Origin: Marinobacter nanhaiticus D15-8W
GTDB lineage: Bacteria > Pseudomonadota > Gammaproteobacteria > Pseudomonadales > Oleiphilaceae
NCBI RefSeq assembly: GCF_036511935.1
Contig: NZ_AP028878.1
Span: 310,001-374,000 of the forward strand
Direction: 5' to 3'
Length of the DNA: 64,000 nt
In this document: in pieces, positions 8,958-17,268 of the stretch
Layout of the letters: the number at the start of each line of letters is the position of its first letter
Numbering within the stretch: position 1 is the first letter of the stretch
Position numbers and translations under genes: made by a program
Notes under the pieces: model-generated
Database searches by the model: none
What the model was told of the DNA's origin: nothing
What the model saw: only the letters and a program-made list of their open reading frames with translations

Positions 8958-10454
8958 CTATTGATAGTAGCGCACGTAGTCCACGTACATTCTTTGGGGG
9001 AATGAGCTGGTTCCGTCGGGGCTTCCAGGCCAGTCGCCGCCCACGGCGAAGTTCAGCAACAGATAGAAGTCGTTGTGGAGCTCATTGGTTCCATTGACGC
9101 CGCCGGAGATGTCGGCGACATGGTATAGGTTGCCGTCCAGATACCAGCGTATTTCATTGGCATCGCGTTCTATAGCGTAGGTGTGCCAAGCGGTGGCATC
9201 GGCGCTGGTGGAGCCGCCGTAACTGGCTAACGTTCCTGTGTTGTCTTCCCAGTGCATGGTGCCGTAGATAGCGCCCTCGTTATTCACGTGCTCCATGATG
9301 TCGATTTCACCCGAGGCCGGCCATCTATTCTGGCTGCCCAGCATCCAGAAGGCTGGCCACCCGCCCTGGGTTTGCGTCAATTTGATACGCGCCTCCACAC
9401 GTCCGTAACCGAATGCCTTCTTGTCGCGTGAGATCAGACGGGTTGAGGTGTACTGACAGGCGCCGTACCAGCAGTCGTTACCGCTTTCGCGCCGCGCCTC
9501 GATGACAAGCACGTTGCTGCCAGCGCTTTCGTCGTACTCGACGTATGCGTTGTTGCCGTTGGTGTAATACTGGAGCTCGTTGTTGCCCCAGCCACCGCCG
9601 CCGACTTCGAAGGACCAGTTGTTGAGGTTGATAGTGTCGAACTCATCACTCCAGGCCGCGTCGCCGTGCCCGCTGTTGCCGGCAGGACGGACAACGATGG
9701 AAGACACCCGATCATTGACGCCCTCGTTGACGAGACAATTGTCGTTACCCGTTACTGATACGGACCCGCCGCTGAAGTTGTCGTCCGCATAGAGCACCGC
9801 TTCGTAGCCGTCAGCCACCTGGATGGATGAGGCATCATCGTTTACGAAACCGAGATTTTGCAGTGCGCCGAGGTCATACCGGCCTTCTCCCAGCGAAGCC
9901 GTCCAGCCATTGTAGTCACAGTGTTGGTAGACGGAGGCAATGGCCTCGCCGCTGTTGTGTGCGGAGACGTCGATCCAGTTGAGATTCCAGCCACCGGTTT
10001 GGGCATAAACGCCAAGATTGTAGGTGCCGGCATTGACGAATACATCGAACGAGACGGTCTTCCAGTTTTGCCAACCGCCCGTATTATCGATATCCACGGA
10101 ACCCAGAACGATAGAGCCTGCGTTCAGGTCAACCGAGGCCGAGCCGCCGCCATCAGCACTGGCGACACGCAGACTGATGGTATAGGTGCCGGTTGTGGGA
10201 AACGTGATCGAGTTGAAGGCGAGCCATTCCGAGGCCTCGATCCAGCCCACATTGTGGCCACCGCCCTCATCCGCCGTGCCCTCGATGTCGACGTCGTCAG
10301 CGCGATAGGCATCGCCGCTATTTCCCGGGGTCGTGTCGTAGAACTCATCGTAATCCTCTGCCTGGATAACCGCCGCATTCGCAGCGCAGGAGGCTGAATA
10401 AATCAGCAAGGCCGATAGGATTCTTAAAGGAAGCTTGTCCAGTAATCTGATCAT
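8958..10454 (-). CDS. Secreted GH16 endo-beta-1,3-glucanase (laminarinase) with CBM6 and beta/gamma-crystallin domains
   Basis: A 498-residue secreted enzyme. A signal peptide (ILSALLIYSASCAANA) is followed by a CBM6-like module (residues about 28-165: AEDYDEFYDTTPGNSG, IEASEWLAFNSITFP). Next comes a beta/gamma-crystallin-like module (about 170-260: VYQHCDYNGWTASLGEGRYD, AVLYADDNFSGGSVSVTGND), then a GH16 catalytic domain (about 270-498). The catalytic ExDxxE is in GEIDIMEHVN, with supporting motifs WPAFWMLGSQ and FYLLLNFAVGGDWPG. It would hydrolyse algal laminarin outside the cell. It is a single-gene unit with its own terminator. Confidence 0.92.
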   Translation of the reverse strand: MIRLLDKLPLRILSALLIYSASCAANAAVIQAEDYDEFYDTTPGNSGDAYRADDVDIEGTADEGGGHNVGWIEASEWLAFNSITFPTTGTYTISLRVASADGGGSASVDLNAGSIVLGSVDIDNTGGWQNWKTVSFDVFVNAGTYNLGVYAQTGGWNLNWIDVSAHNSGEAIASVYQHCDYNGWTASLGEGRYDLGALQNLGFVNDDASSIQVADGYEAVLYADDNFSGGSVSVTGNDNCLVNEGVNDRVSSIVVRPAGNSGHGDAAWSDEFDTINLNNWSFEVGGGGWGNNELQYYTNGNNAYVEYDESAGSNVLVIEARRESGNDCWYGACQYTSTRLISRDKKAFGYGRVEARIKLTQTQGGWPAFWMLGSQNRWPASGEIDIMEHVNNEGAIYGTMHWEDNTGTLASYGGSTSADATAWHTYAIERDANEIRWYLDGNLYHVADISGGVNGTNELHNDFYLLLNFAVGGDWPGSPDGTSSFPQRMYVDYVRYYQ

Positions 10455-10662
10455 TACGTCTTACCTTTAGTTGTACCACTCAACGCATTGCCAAGACCTC
10501 CCCCATGGATGAAGCTCGAGGACTGCATGAATTTCAATGCATCGATCATAACAATGCACGGAAATGCTGCTCGCTGTATGTAAAAGCTGGCAGCATCGAT
10601 TGTCCTTGCATCTGTATATGCGCGGACAAAACTTGTATGGGCATCGAAGTTGAGAAAGGTGG

Positions 10663-10915
10663 TTAACGGCTGCCCCTAGCGGTCCATTTGCTCATACGCC
10701 ACCAACCCAAGGGATTGGACGGGCGGAAAAGGGGGCTATAGATTTCAGGCTGGCGTGCTGGGGCATAAGTCACTCCTCCTTGAGTCGTCGCTACGTCCTG
10801 TAGCGGGGATAACAAAAACTGTAACCATGCTGGTTCCAAATGACTGTAGGTCATCTCGCAGAACGACAGCGGTTATTTCTTACTAAGGTAAAATAGTTAG
10901 CAATAGGAGCGGCTA
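10663..10915 (-). pseudogene. Decayed relic of an hcp-vgrG junction
   Basis: Read on the minus strand, this stretch resembles the spacer between the intact hcp and vgrG. TCCTTGAGTCGTC at 10777-10789 is identical to 16441-16453. The 60 bases from CTGTAGG at 10844 match those from 16523 at roughly three positions in four, including ATCTCGCAG and ACAGCGGTTAT. The order and spacing are similar (67 against 82 bases). At the place where VgrG starts, an ATG (10766, minus) opens a reading frame of only about 24 codons (MPQHASLKSIAPFSARP), preceded by AGGAG. I infer a former second vgrG reduced to its upstream region. The rest of 10455-10988 holds no recognisable gene. Confidence 0.5.
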
Positions 10916-10988
10916 CGGAGGCGGGGATTGGCGATATGGGGCTGTCCAATCTGAGTGGTGAATTAGTGGAAACGAGAATGCCGAGTAT

Positions 10989-11423
10989 TTAATCTTCGAC
11001 ACAATTCGTGAGCCAGGCTTCCTGCTTGTTCGCATAAAGAACATAGTCGGAGTCTTGGCTCCAGATGTACTTTCTTTCTGTCGTATCGAAAAAGCCTTTC
11101 CAGGTTAATAACATCCTGTTCCCATCTACTTGCTTTGCAAAAGCAATTTTCTTTTCTCTAGAAAAGTCAGACCAAGGTAGCATCATTCCACCTCGCCCAA
11201 GATCCTCTGGCTCTGCGTAGAAGAAGGTCAGGCGACTATCGCTTCGATCGATGGTTGAGGAGATCACGATCTGATTACTGTTAACGACCATTGTTGCTTT
11301 ATCGTGTGCGATGAAATCGACTTTTCCTAGACCAGTGGTGCAATCAATAGCCCAGTTGCCGGCGTTAACAGATTGCGAGAAAGTTATAAGTGCGAAAACT
11401 AGTTTTTTCCGGTTGCCGTACAT
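10989..11423 (-). CDS. Small exported protein of unknown function in the T6SS island
   Basis: A 144-residue protein starting MYGNRKKLVFALITFSQSVN followed by AGNWAIDC, a cleavable signal peptide. The mature part has two widely spaced Cys (IDCTTG and LTNCVED), likely a disulfide, and otherwise looks beta-rich and globular. I do not recognise the family. It overlaps the 3' end of the broken gene upstream by 25 bp. Its lower GC content than the chromosome around it and its place downstream of a T6SS effector suggest an immunity or orphan immunity protein; that is inference. Confidence 0.55.
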   Translation of the reverse strand: MYGNRKKLVFALITFSQSVNAGNWAIDCTTGLGKVDFIAHDKATMVVNSNQIVISSTIDRSDSRLTFFYAEPEDLGRGGMMLPWSDFSREKKIAFAKQVDGNRMLLTWKGFFDTTERKYIWSQDSDYVLYANKQEAWLTNCVED

Positions 11424-11770
11424 GTAATTGCTTCATCGTAAACGTCAATGGCACATTCCTGCTCGTTCCAAGGTGCTGCGGCGATAAATCTCACCCCGGC
11501 TACATTGACCGTAATATCAGTGGCATAGACGGTTGGTGAATCTCTTTCTAGATTTAAATTCGAATCCCCTAGTTCGCAATACCTTGTTTTACTTTTTCCG
11601 AACACTTTGACTGCCACGCATGGGTCCGATTTTAGTACGTAAGCAGCAAATCTTTCTTTGCCGGACTATAAGTTATAGTCAGTGGCGTAGAATCGATACT
11701 CAGAAATTGGCTCTGCGGCGAAAGCCAAAGAAGGCAGTGCCAAAATGGCAACAACAAATAGTTTCTTCAT
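11399..11770 (-). pseudogene. Exported small protein interrupted by an in-frame TAG
   Basis: Read from the ATG at 11770, the frame gives MKKLFVVAILALPSLAFA followed by AEPISEYRFYATDYNL, a clear signal peptide and mature start. TAG follows at 11668-11666 (codon 35). The same frame then stays open for 88 codons (SGKERFAAYVLKSDPCVAVK onward) to 11399. The piece after the stop could only restart at weak codons such as GTG 11617 and would then lack export. The mature part has five Cys and no known family. It is either a nonsense-killed gene, a sequencing error, or read through. Total length without the stop would be 122 residues. Confidence 0.65.
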
Positions 11771-11779
11771 AATAGCTGC

Positions 11780-12172
11780 TCAATTCCGCTCTCCAGGGGA
11801 GCGAAGTCTAATATTTCGTTTCTTGATACTGTCGTCGTCTAGGCATTGCTCTAGGGATAGCTGTTTGTATTTATATATTTTTTCTATCAGTTGTGTGTCG
11901 TGATTGGCTTCAACGCGAATGCAAGCACATGAATAGCCATATCCATAATTCATGTTAACGAAATCAGTTTCCCTTTGAGGCGTCAACAGTTCGACGCCCT
12001 CGGCTTGTTCAGCACCTTGGCGCGCTATGATCCAAGTACCATCTTTGTCTGAGAGCCAGTAGTTTCCAGGAGAAGGGTTATCTAACCATCCACACCGGGT
12101 CTCCTTTGCGATTGCGCAACCCTGAAAAAGTAACAGCGATAGCAGCAAGGTAAATCTAGTCATATATGCCAT
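11780..12172 (-). CDS. DUF4087 family lipoprotein, probable immunity protein
   Basis: A 130-residue protein. MTRFTLLLSLLLFQGCAIA is a lipoprotein signal with the lipobox FQGC. The mature protein begins KETRCGWLDNPSPGNYWLSD followed by KDGTWII, the hallmark of the DUF4087 family, and contains the Cys-rich GYGYSCACIR. Its start overlaps the effector's 3' end by 17 bp (an alternative ATG at 12163 still overlaps). A periplasm-facing lipoprotein directly behind a cell-wall-cutting T6SS effector is the expected layout for an immunity protein. That function is inferred from position, not known for the family. Confidence 0.7.
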   Translation of the reverse strand: MAYMTRFTLLLSLLLFQGCAIAKETRCGWLDNPSPGNYWLSDKDGTWIIARQGAEQAEGVELLTPQRETDFVNMNYGYGYSCACIRVEANHDTQLIEKIYKYKQLSLEQCLDDDSIKKRNIRLRSPGERN

Positions 12173-14189
12173 TTCTCAAATTTGTTAGATAACTTCGGGC
12201 TGAATCGGCTATTTCTTGAGCATGGTCCAACCCATTTATGCAGCGTCTTGCATTAAAGAAATCGATGGAGCGAGAGTTAATGTATTCGGCGATCTTTTTG
12301 CCAGTAAATACGCCGTTCTTGAAGCCGTCGATCAATATAAAAAGCGAATTCTCGTTTTCGAGTGCCAGATCAGGGTTGGAAACTAAATCTATGCTAAGTT
12401 TCTTGCTGTATTTTTCGTAGTTGTGCTTCCAGGTTATCTGAACAAAACCTCGACCATAGTATGGGTAGTATGAAAAATTTTCCTTTCTATACTTTTCACT
12501 TAACCAATACGCTTCAATAACTGGTTCGAACGTATTGCCTGTCTCACGCTCGACGGTTGCGAGGATGTAGGCAATTTGTTCGTCCATACTAATGCCGTTC
12601 GCTCTACATGCTCTAATTATAGTTTTGATGGTTTCGTGTCGGTTGGAAAAGTTATAGTTGGCGGCTTGTTTCTCCTGCAACGCCAATGGATAAAAATGCC
12701 ATACATCGGGTCCGTCAAAACCCAAGCTGGAGGTCTTGTCCATCCATCCAAGCTGCCTGACGCGCTCAAGTTCGTGATCGATTAGCGCGTGGCTTTCCGG
12801 AGAGCTGTAGATCTCTTTGAACCGGGCCATCATCGCTTCGGATGTCGGTGTCCACCATTCGCTGTTATGCCTGGCCACAATCTTGTGCCGTTCGTTGTCA
12901 GACGCTTTGGCGGTTAGTTTGCTCATCACGGCATCGGCGTCAAGGGGGCTATTGTCGCCCGTTGAACAGAGCGACTGGAAGAAGGCCGGAACGTTTTCGG
13001 GGTCCAGTACGCCGTCACAGTCGCTCCCGTCGACAACCCTGAAACCGTCTTCCTGCCACCCTTTGGACTCGGCGATGGTTTTTGCGCCCCCGTCGGGACT
13101 GAAGACTTCCAAGTGAATCATGGCGTTCCCAGTCTTGCCGCCCTCAAGACTTGCAGGGCCTTCGTAGAGGCCCAGATAACCGATGACATCGCCTGCCTTG
13201 ATCGAGACGGGAGACGGAAGTTCGTAGAGCTCACCTAATTTGGTCGGCTTTTGTTCGATGGTCTCCAGATACTGTTCTTCGACGCAAATCCATTGCGCTC
13301 GACCGGAAGGCTTAACGATACAGCGTGCCATCCTGCGAGCCTTGCCATCTATTTCCTGAAGCCGGACCTGGTGGGCGTCGAACTGAATTTGTGTGCCTTC
13401 CGGGACCAAGTGTGCCGGATCGCCGGCTATGGCAAAACCTGTTTTCCCTTTCTGGGTTTTAGGATCGGCGCGCCCATGCATGTCTGTTTTCAGTACCGCT
13501 TCAACTTCGCCATAGATCCAAGCTGGTCGTGCGATAGAAACCTCTTCCAATGAGGCGGTGTCCTGCGCGATCCATAGGGCGTCATTACCTTTTGTAGCGA
13601 CCACCTGACTATTGCTGGCGCCGTCCGAGAGGATGCGGATACGCATGAAGTCATAACTGACCCCATCGATCTTGCCTTGCTGAAGTGCTTCGCCCTCAAC
13701 GGGCTCGAAGATCTCACCTTCAGGCAGGGTAACCGCAGGCAATGGATCCCCGTGATGCGGCACGCTGTTGCGGACGTTCCAGCGCTTTTTCAGGCGGTAG
13801 CGTTTGGCGGAAGGCCAGGCGTCCCAGGGGCAAAGGTGCATATATAACGAGTAATAGCTGAACCCCGTTTGTTCGCCTTGGGATACAGGATTTTCGAAAT
13901 AATGGCGGACTAGACAGAAACTGTTGGAATAACGGTAGGTTTCGCCTTTGAACTGGCTGGTGAGGTAATCTGGCATTATTCGATAAGCAACGACTTCGCC
14001 GTCAGCGATACAGCGAACGGGGTGAATGTCTTTTGCCCAGGGCGCACTGTCTTCGCTGATATGAACGCCACCATGCCACGCCTGACCGGCGAGGAGGTAT
14101 AGATCATCACCGGCGGAGGCCAGTAACGCGCTGAGCTCTGACGCCTCCCGGTATTCGGTGCCGTCCTGTTTGACTATCGGCAGGCTCAT
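12156..14189 (-). CDS. T6SS cargo effector: M23-like plus GH19/lysozyme-like peptidoglycan hydrolase
   Basis: A 677-residue protein without a signal peptide, starting 5 bp after vgrG. The N-terminal half shows an M23 peptidase pattern in two separated pieces: WHGGVHISED with IADGEVVAYRI and YYSLYMHLCPWDAW (residues about 38-130), then GDVIGYLGLYEG and NAMIHLEVFSPDG (about 330-370). Parts of the usual metal-ligand set are altered (YMH where HxH is expected), so activity is uncertain. The C-terminal about 160 residues resemble chitinase-class-I/lysozyme-type muramidases: ILATVERETGN with the likely catalytic Glu, and YYGRGFVQITWKHNYEKY. It is most likely delivered by the adjacent VgrG into a rival's periplasm to cut peptidoglycan. 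Confidence 0.75.
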   Translation of the reverse strand: MSLPIVKQDGTEYREASELSALLASAGDDLYLLAGQAWHGGVHISEDSAPWAKDIHPVRCIADGEVVAYRIMPDYLTSQFKGETYRYSNSFCLVRHYFENPVSQGEQTGFSYYSLYMHLCPWDAWPSAKRYRLKKRWNVRNSVPHHGDPLPAVTLPEGEIFEPVEGEALQQGKIDGVSYDFMRIRILSDGASNSQVVATKGNDALWIAQDTASLEEVSIARPAWIYGEVEAVLKTDMHGRADPKTQKGKTGFAIAGDPAHLVPEGTQIQFDAHQVRLQEIDGKARRMARCIVKPSGRAQWICVEEQYLETIEQKPTKLGELYELPSPVSIKAGDVIGYLGLYEGPASLEGGKTGNAMIHLEVFSPDGGAKTIAESKGWQEDGFRVVDGSDCDGVLDPENVPAFFQSLCSTGDNSPLDADAVMSKLTAKASDNERHKIVARHNSEWWTPTSEAMMARFKEIYSSPESHALIDHELERVRQLGWMDKTSSLGFDGPDVWHFYPLALQEKQAANYNFSNRHETIKTIIRACRANGISMDEQIAYILATVERETGNTFEPVIEAYWLSEKYRKENFSYYPYYGRGFVQITWKHNYEKYSKKLSIDLVSNPDLALENENSLFILIDGFKNGVFTGKKIAEYINSRSIDFFNARRCINGLDHAQEIADSARSYLTNLRNGIYD

Positions 14190-14194
14190 ATCTT

Positions 14195-16429
14195 TCAGTC
14201 CTTCCTAACCATTGAGAAAAGAACGTAGCCTTCAGTTTTCTGATTATCGTCCTTTTCGTCTTCCTTGAGTTGTGAGCCTGCGCTCTGCAGCATCGTTTGT
14301 GCCGTTTGTGCCGTTTGTGCCGTTTGTGCCGTTTGTGCCGTTTGTGCCGTTTGTGCCGTTTGAGATTTCGTCGCCAAAACGTTGGATGCTTTTGCCGGAG
14401 AAGCAATAGGCGTGGTCGGCGTCATTGAGGGTGTTTTATCAGGCGCGGCAGTGTTGCCGACATCGACGGTCGCGAGGTGTGCGCATTCGTTCGCCTGGTG
14501 AACATTCTTGCCTATATTCTGTGGTAGTGTCGGCGATGCTGCAGACTGCCCGGTCCCACTCCCCGGCGATCCCCCGGAGTTCATTTTGATCATCGGTCCC
14601 GAGACGGTTACCCCGCTTGGGTCGACCTTAACGAAACTCCCACCAGCCTTTAGGGTGATTTCGGCGCCGGCTTCGACGACGATTTTTAGTCCGGCCTTGT
14701 GGTGGATTTCGCTGCCGGCCTCAACCAATTGCGCCTTGCCCTGTTTGCTGTGGTGGCTTCCACCGACCGACAGGCTCATATCCTTCCCGACCTTCTCCCG
14801 CTTTTCCCCATCCACAGTGCTGTGATCGTTGGCCTTGATATGGCTGTAGCGGTCATTGTCGACGGTCAGGTGGCTGTTGTTTCGGATGACCTCGGTGCGG
14901 TCGTTCTCGGTCAGCAGGTCCAGGTCCTTCTGGGCATGGACGTAGATCTGTTCTTTGTCCGCTTCGTCCTCGAAGCGCAGTTCGTTACTGCCTTCGCCCT
15001 TGTGGGTCTGGGTCTTGAGGGTGGTCCGGGTCTTGTGCTCCGGCAGCGCATAGGGCGGCGTGTTGGTGGCATGGTAGGTCCGCCCGGTAATGATCGGCTG
15101 GTCCGGATCGCCATCGAGGAAGGAGACGATGACTTCGTGGCCAATCCTGGGGATCGCCATGAACCCATAGCTGCCTCCGGCCCAGCCCTGGGAGACGCGC
15201 AGCCAGGCACTGCTGTGTTCGTCGTTGTCCGAGTAGCGGTCCCAGGGGAACCGGACTTTGACCCGCCCGTGGGCATCGCAGTGGATCTCTTCACCTTCCG
15301 GACCGGTGACGATCGCCATCTGCGGGCCGTCCATGGTCAGGCGCTTGGGCGGTTTCGGGCGCCAGGTCTTGTCCCCGGGAATGGCCTGGAAGGTGTTGCT
15401 GTAGGTGGTGGCCCCACTGCCGCCTTCCTCTTCCAGCGCCTGGGGCTGTTTGCCGGTGTGGGTCAGTTCGGTCAGCAGCCAGTCGCGGTTGAGGCTGTCG
15501 CTGGTGTGGCCTTCAAGGATGAACCGGGCCCCGGTGGTGAAGTCCGCCCGGTTGCTTGCCCCGTGGCCGACACTGGCGTCCCGTCTGAGGCTGTCCAGCC
15601 GTGCCTCGGTATACGGCTGACCGGCGGCATCGGCCTTGAACCGGCCGGGGTAGTCGTAGTGTTCGTAGTCGGTGCGTTGGTTTTCTTCAATACCGGCGGC
15701 CTGGGCCTGGTGCATCAACGCATAGGCGGGGTTCCTGAAGGTGTAGTCCTTCAGCGCCACCCCGGCCACCGAGACGGTCTCGGTGTACTGGAGCTTGAAC
15801 ACGCAGGGGCTCTTATGGCTGCCCCCGGCGGTGGCGTTGTAGCTCGCCTGCGGCAGTTCCGGGGCATCCCGGTGGTGATCGGCGATCACGATGGGCTGAC
15901 CGGCGGTGGCGGTATCAAAGCGGTAGTGCCAGCCCTCTTCGGCGGCCAGGCGCTGGAGGAAGGCCAGGTCCGTCTCCCGGTGCTGGACACAGTATTCCCG
16001 TTCGGCCGGTGTGCGCTTGAGGTCGAAAGTCTTGTCCACCAGGCCCCGCTCGTCCAGCAGGGTGCCGAGGATGGTCTCCGGGGTCTGCTGCTGGAAGATG
16101 CGGCTGTTGTGCATCAGGCCCAACCGCCACAGGGCCGGTTGGACCTGCACCCAGTAGCGGGTGCGCCGGTGGCCGGTATCGCCCCGGCTGAAGGCGCTGA
16201 CCACCCCCTGCACGGTACGGATCGCCTGGCCGTCCTGCCAGATCACCAGTTCCGCCCCCTGGTCCAGCACATCGGCCACCGCCAGGTCGGCAAAGGTGCT
16301 GGCGAGGTTCAACTTCAAATCAAAGGGCCGGGACAGGCCTTCGGTCAGCTCGAAATCCACCACCGCGAAGGTGTCGTCGGGCAAACTGCCAAGGCGGGCC
16401 GTGAACTGCAGGCCGGTGGGCTGGGACAT
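14195..16429 (-). CDS. vgrG: Type VI secretion spike protein VgrG with repetitive C-terminal tail
   Basis: A 744-residue trimeric spike of the T6SS puncturing device. The gp27-like part (residues 1-about 380: LQFTARLGSLPDDTFAVVDF, FLQRLAAEEGWHYRFD) is followed by the gp5-like OB region (VRFPWDRYSDNDEHSSAWLR, GFMAIPRIGHEVIVSFLDGD) and the beta-helix repeats (AGLKIVVEAGAEITLKAGGS). A tail of about 140 residues after GSGTGQSAA includes seven TAQ triplets and ends KTEGYVLFSMVRKD. The ATG at 16429 matches the family's MSQPTGLQF start; a frame from 16474 adds only unconserved residues. No sheath or baseplate genes are near, so it is an orphan vgrG module. Confidence 0.93.
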   Translation of the reverse strand: MSQPTGLQFTARLGSLPDDTFAVVDFELTEGLSRPFDLKLNLASTFADLAVADVLDQGAELVIWQDGQAIRTVQGVVSAFSRGDTGHRRTRYWVQVQPALWRLGLMHNSRIFQQQTPETILGTLLDERGLVDKTFDLKRTPAEREYCVQHRETDLAFLQRLAAEEGWHYRFDTATAGQPIVIADHHRDAPELPQASYNATAGGSHKSPCVFKLQYTETVSVAGVALKDYTFRNPAYALMHQAQAAGIEENQRTDYEHYDYPGRFKADAAGQPYTEARLDSLRRDASVGHGASNRADFTTGARFILEGHTSDSLNRDWLLTELTHTGKQPQALEEEGGSGATTYSNTFQAIPGDKTWRPKPPKRLTMDGPQMAIVTGPEGEEIHCDAHGRVKVRFPWDRYSDNDEHSSAWLRVSQGWAGGSYGFMAIPRIGHEVIVSFLDGDPDQPIITGRTYHATNTPPYALPEHKTRTTLKTQTHKGEGSNELRFEDEADKEQIYVHAQKDLDLLTENDRTEVIRNNSHLTVDNDRYSHIKANDHSTVDGEKREKVGKDMSLSVGGSHHSKQGKAQLVEAGSEIHHKAGLKIVVEAGAEITLKAGGSFVKVDPSGVTVSGPMIKMNSGGSPGSGTGQSAASPTLPQNIGKNVHQANECAHLATVDVGNTAAPDKTPSMTPTTPIASPAKASNVLATKSQTAQTAQTAQTAQTAQTAQTAQTMLQSAGSQLKEDEKDDNQKTEGYVLFSMVRKD
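14295..14364 (-). repeat. 9-bp tandem repeat in vgrG encoding (Thr-Ala-Gln)7
   Basis: On the plus strand, GTTTGTGCC is repeated seven times without a mismatch (14295-14357), followed by a partial unit. The unit length is a multiple of three, so copy-number change by slippage would alter the number of TAQ triplets in the VgrG tail without breaking the frame. Confidence 0.95.
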
Positions 16430-16570
16430 GGGGTCTCTCTTCCTTGAGTCGTCACTGCTTCCTGCCACGGGCATACCCTGCCCGCGGACGCGTCAGAGTC
16501 TAACCGCTCTGGGCCCGCAACGCTGTAGGCGATCTCGCAGGGCCACAGCGGTTATCTCTCACGACGGCAA

Positions 16571-16594
16571 AACGGCCAGCAAAGGCTGGCCGTT
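16571..16594 (-). terminator. Terminator or attenuator between hcp and vgrG
   Basis: AACGGCCAGC (16571-16580) pairs perfectly with GCTGGCCGTT (16585-16594) around a four-base loop. On the minus strand the stem leads into TTTT, about 60 bases after the hcp stop. Partial termination here would make hcp more abundant than vgrG. Confidence 0.75.
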
Positions 16595-16652
16595 CTGGAA
16601 CACGCGGTCCAGGCTTCCATCACGACAGAAGCCCTGAACCCAACGCGAAGCC

Positions 16653-17171
16653 TTAGGCTTCGACCGGCGAACGCCAGTCGTCAGAGCCGGAGGTACCGGC
16701 GACGCCGTGCTCCCAGGTGACCTTGCGGTACGCCACAGACACTTCCACCAGCTGGGTGAACTCGGCCTTGGCCGGGTCCTGGCAGTGGGGCATCTTGCAG
16801 TCGATGTTGATGATGGTGGCGTCTTCCAGGATGGTGGAGAAGAAGTGCTCCTGCTTGCCTTCAACGGAGGTGCGGTACCACTTCAGCTCGACCTTGGGCA
16901 GCATCTCGCCGGAGGCCAGGGCGTTGTACATCAGCGGGGTGGACTTGTTCAGGGCCGCGGTGAACTTGAACGGCTTGTGAACGCGCTGGCCGGACGGCTG
17001 ACCGGATTGGGGGTCGGTCGGTACGGTAACGATGTGGCTGAATTCCTGCACCAGCATCTCGTCTTCGTGACCTTCGACGTAGATGTTACCGACGGAGTCG
17101 GCGGTGAAGGCGCCGGCGGTGATGTTGCCCTGGGTCTTGCCTTCGATACTGATATAACACGGCGTTGGCAT
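16653..17171 (-). CDS. hcp: Type VI secretion tube protein Hcp
   Basis: A 172-residue Hcp1-family protein that stacks as hexameric rings to form the T6SS inner tube. Recognisable segments are PCYISIEGKTQGNITAGAF, HIVTVPTDPQSGQPSGQRVH and KPFKFTAALNKSTPLMYNAL. The frame is open to 17228, but the family start MPTPCYISIEG is at the ATG at 17171, preceded by AAGGAG at good spacing. It heads the minus-strand hcp-vgrG-effector group; a sigma-54-like promoter lies about 80 bases upstream. Confidence 0.95.
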   Translation of the reverse strand: MPTPCYISIEGKTQGNITAGAFTADSVGNIYVEGHEDEMLVQEFSHIVTVPTDPQSGQPSGQRVHKPFKFTAALNKSTPLMYNALASGEMLPKVELKWYRTSVEGKQEHFFSTILEDATIINIDCKMPHCQDPAKAEFTQLVEVSVAYRKVTWEHGVAGTSGSDDWRSPVEA

Positions 17172-17253
17172 AGTCTGCTCCTTGACGGAAAAATGAGGAG
17201 CCAAAAAAGGGGCTCCGGTTGAGTCCATTCAGTGTGAGGACGCCAAAGAGAGA

Positions 17254-17268
17254 ACAAGTCTTGTGCCA
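17254..17268 (-). promoter_or_regulatory. Sigma-54-like promoter for hcp
   Basis: On the minus strand TGGCACAAGACTTGT fits the -24/-12 pattern: a perfect TGGCAC, then TTGT in place of TTGC at the correct distance. Transcription would start near 17243, giving an hcp leader of about 70 bases. Sigma-54 control of hcp-vgrG units is known in several T6SS-bearing gammaproteobacteria. The -12 C is not conserved. Confidence 0.5.

Noticed and set aside
14107..14406. Protein with (KRH)n repeats on the minus strand
   Set aside because: It is the vgrG 9-bp tandem repeat read in a second frame.
14699..16447. 582-codon open frame opposite vgrG
   Set aside because: Antisense shadow; Val/Gly-rich mirror of the VgrG codons without recognisable domains.
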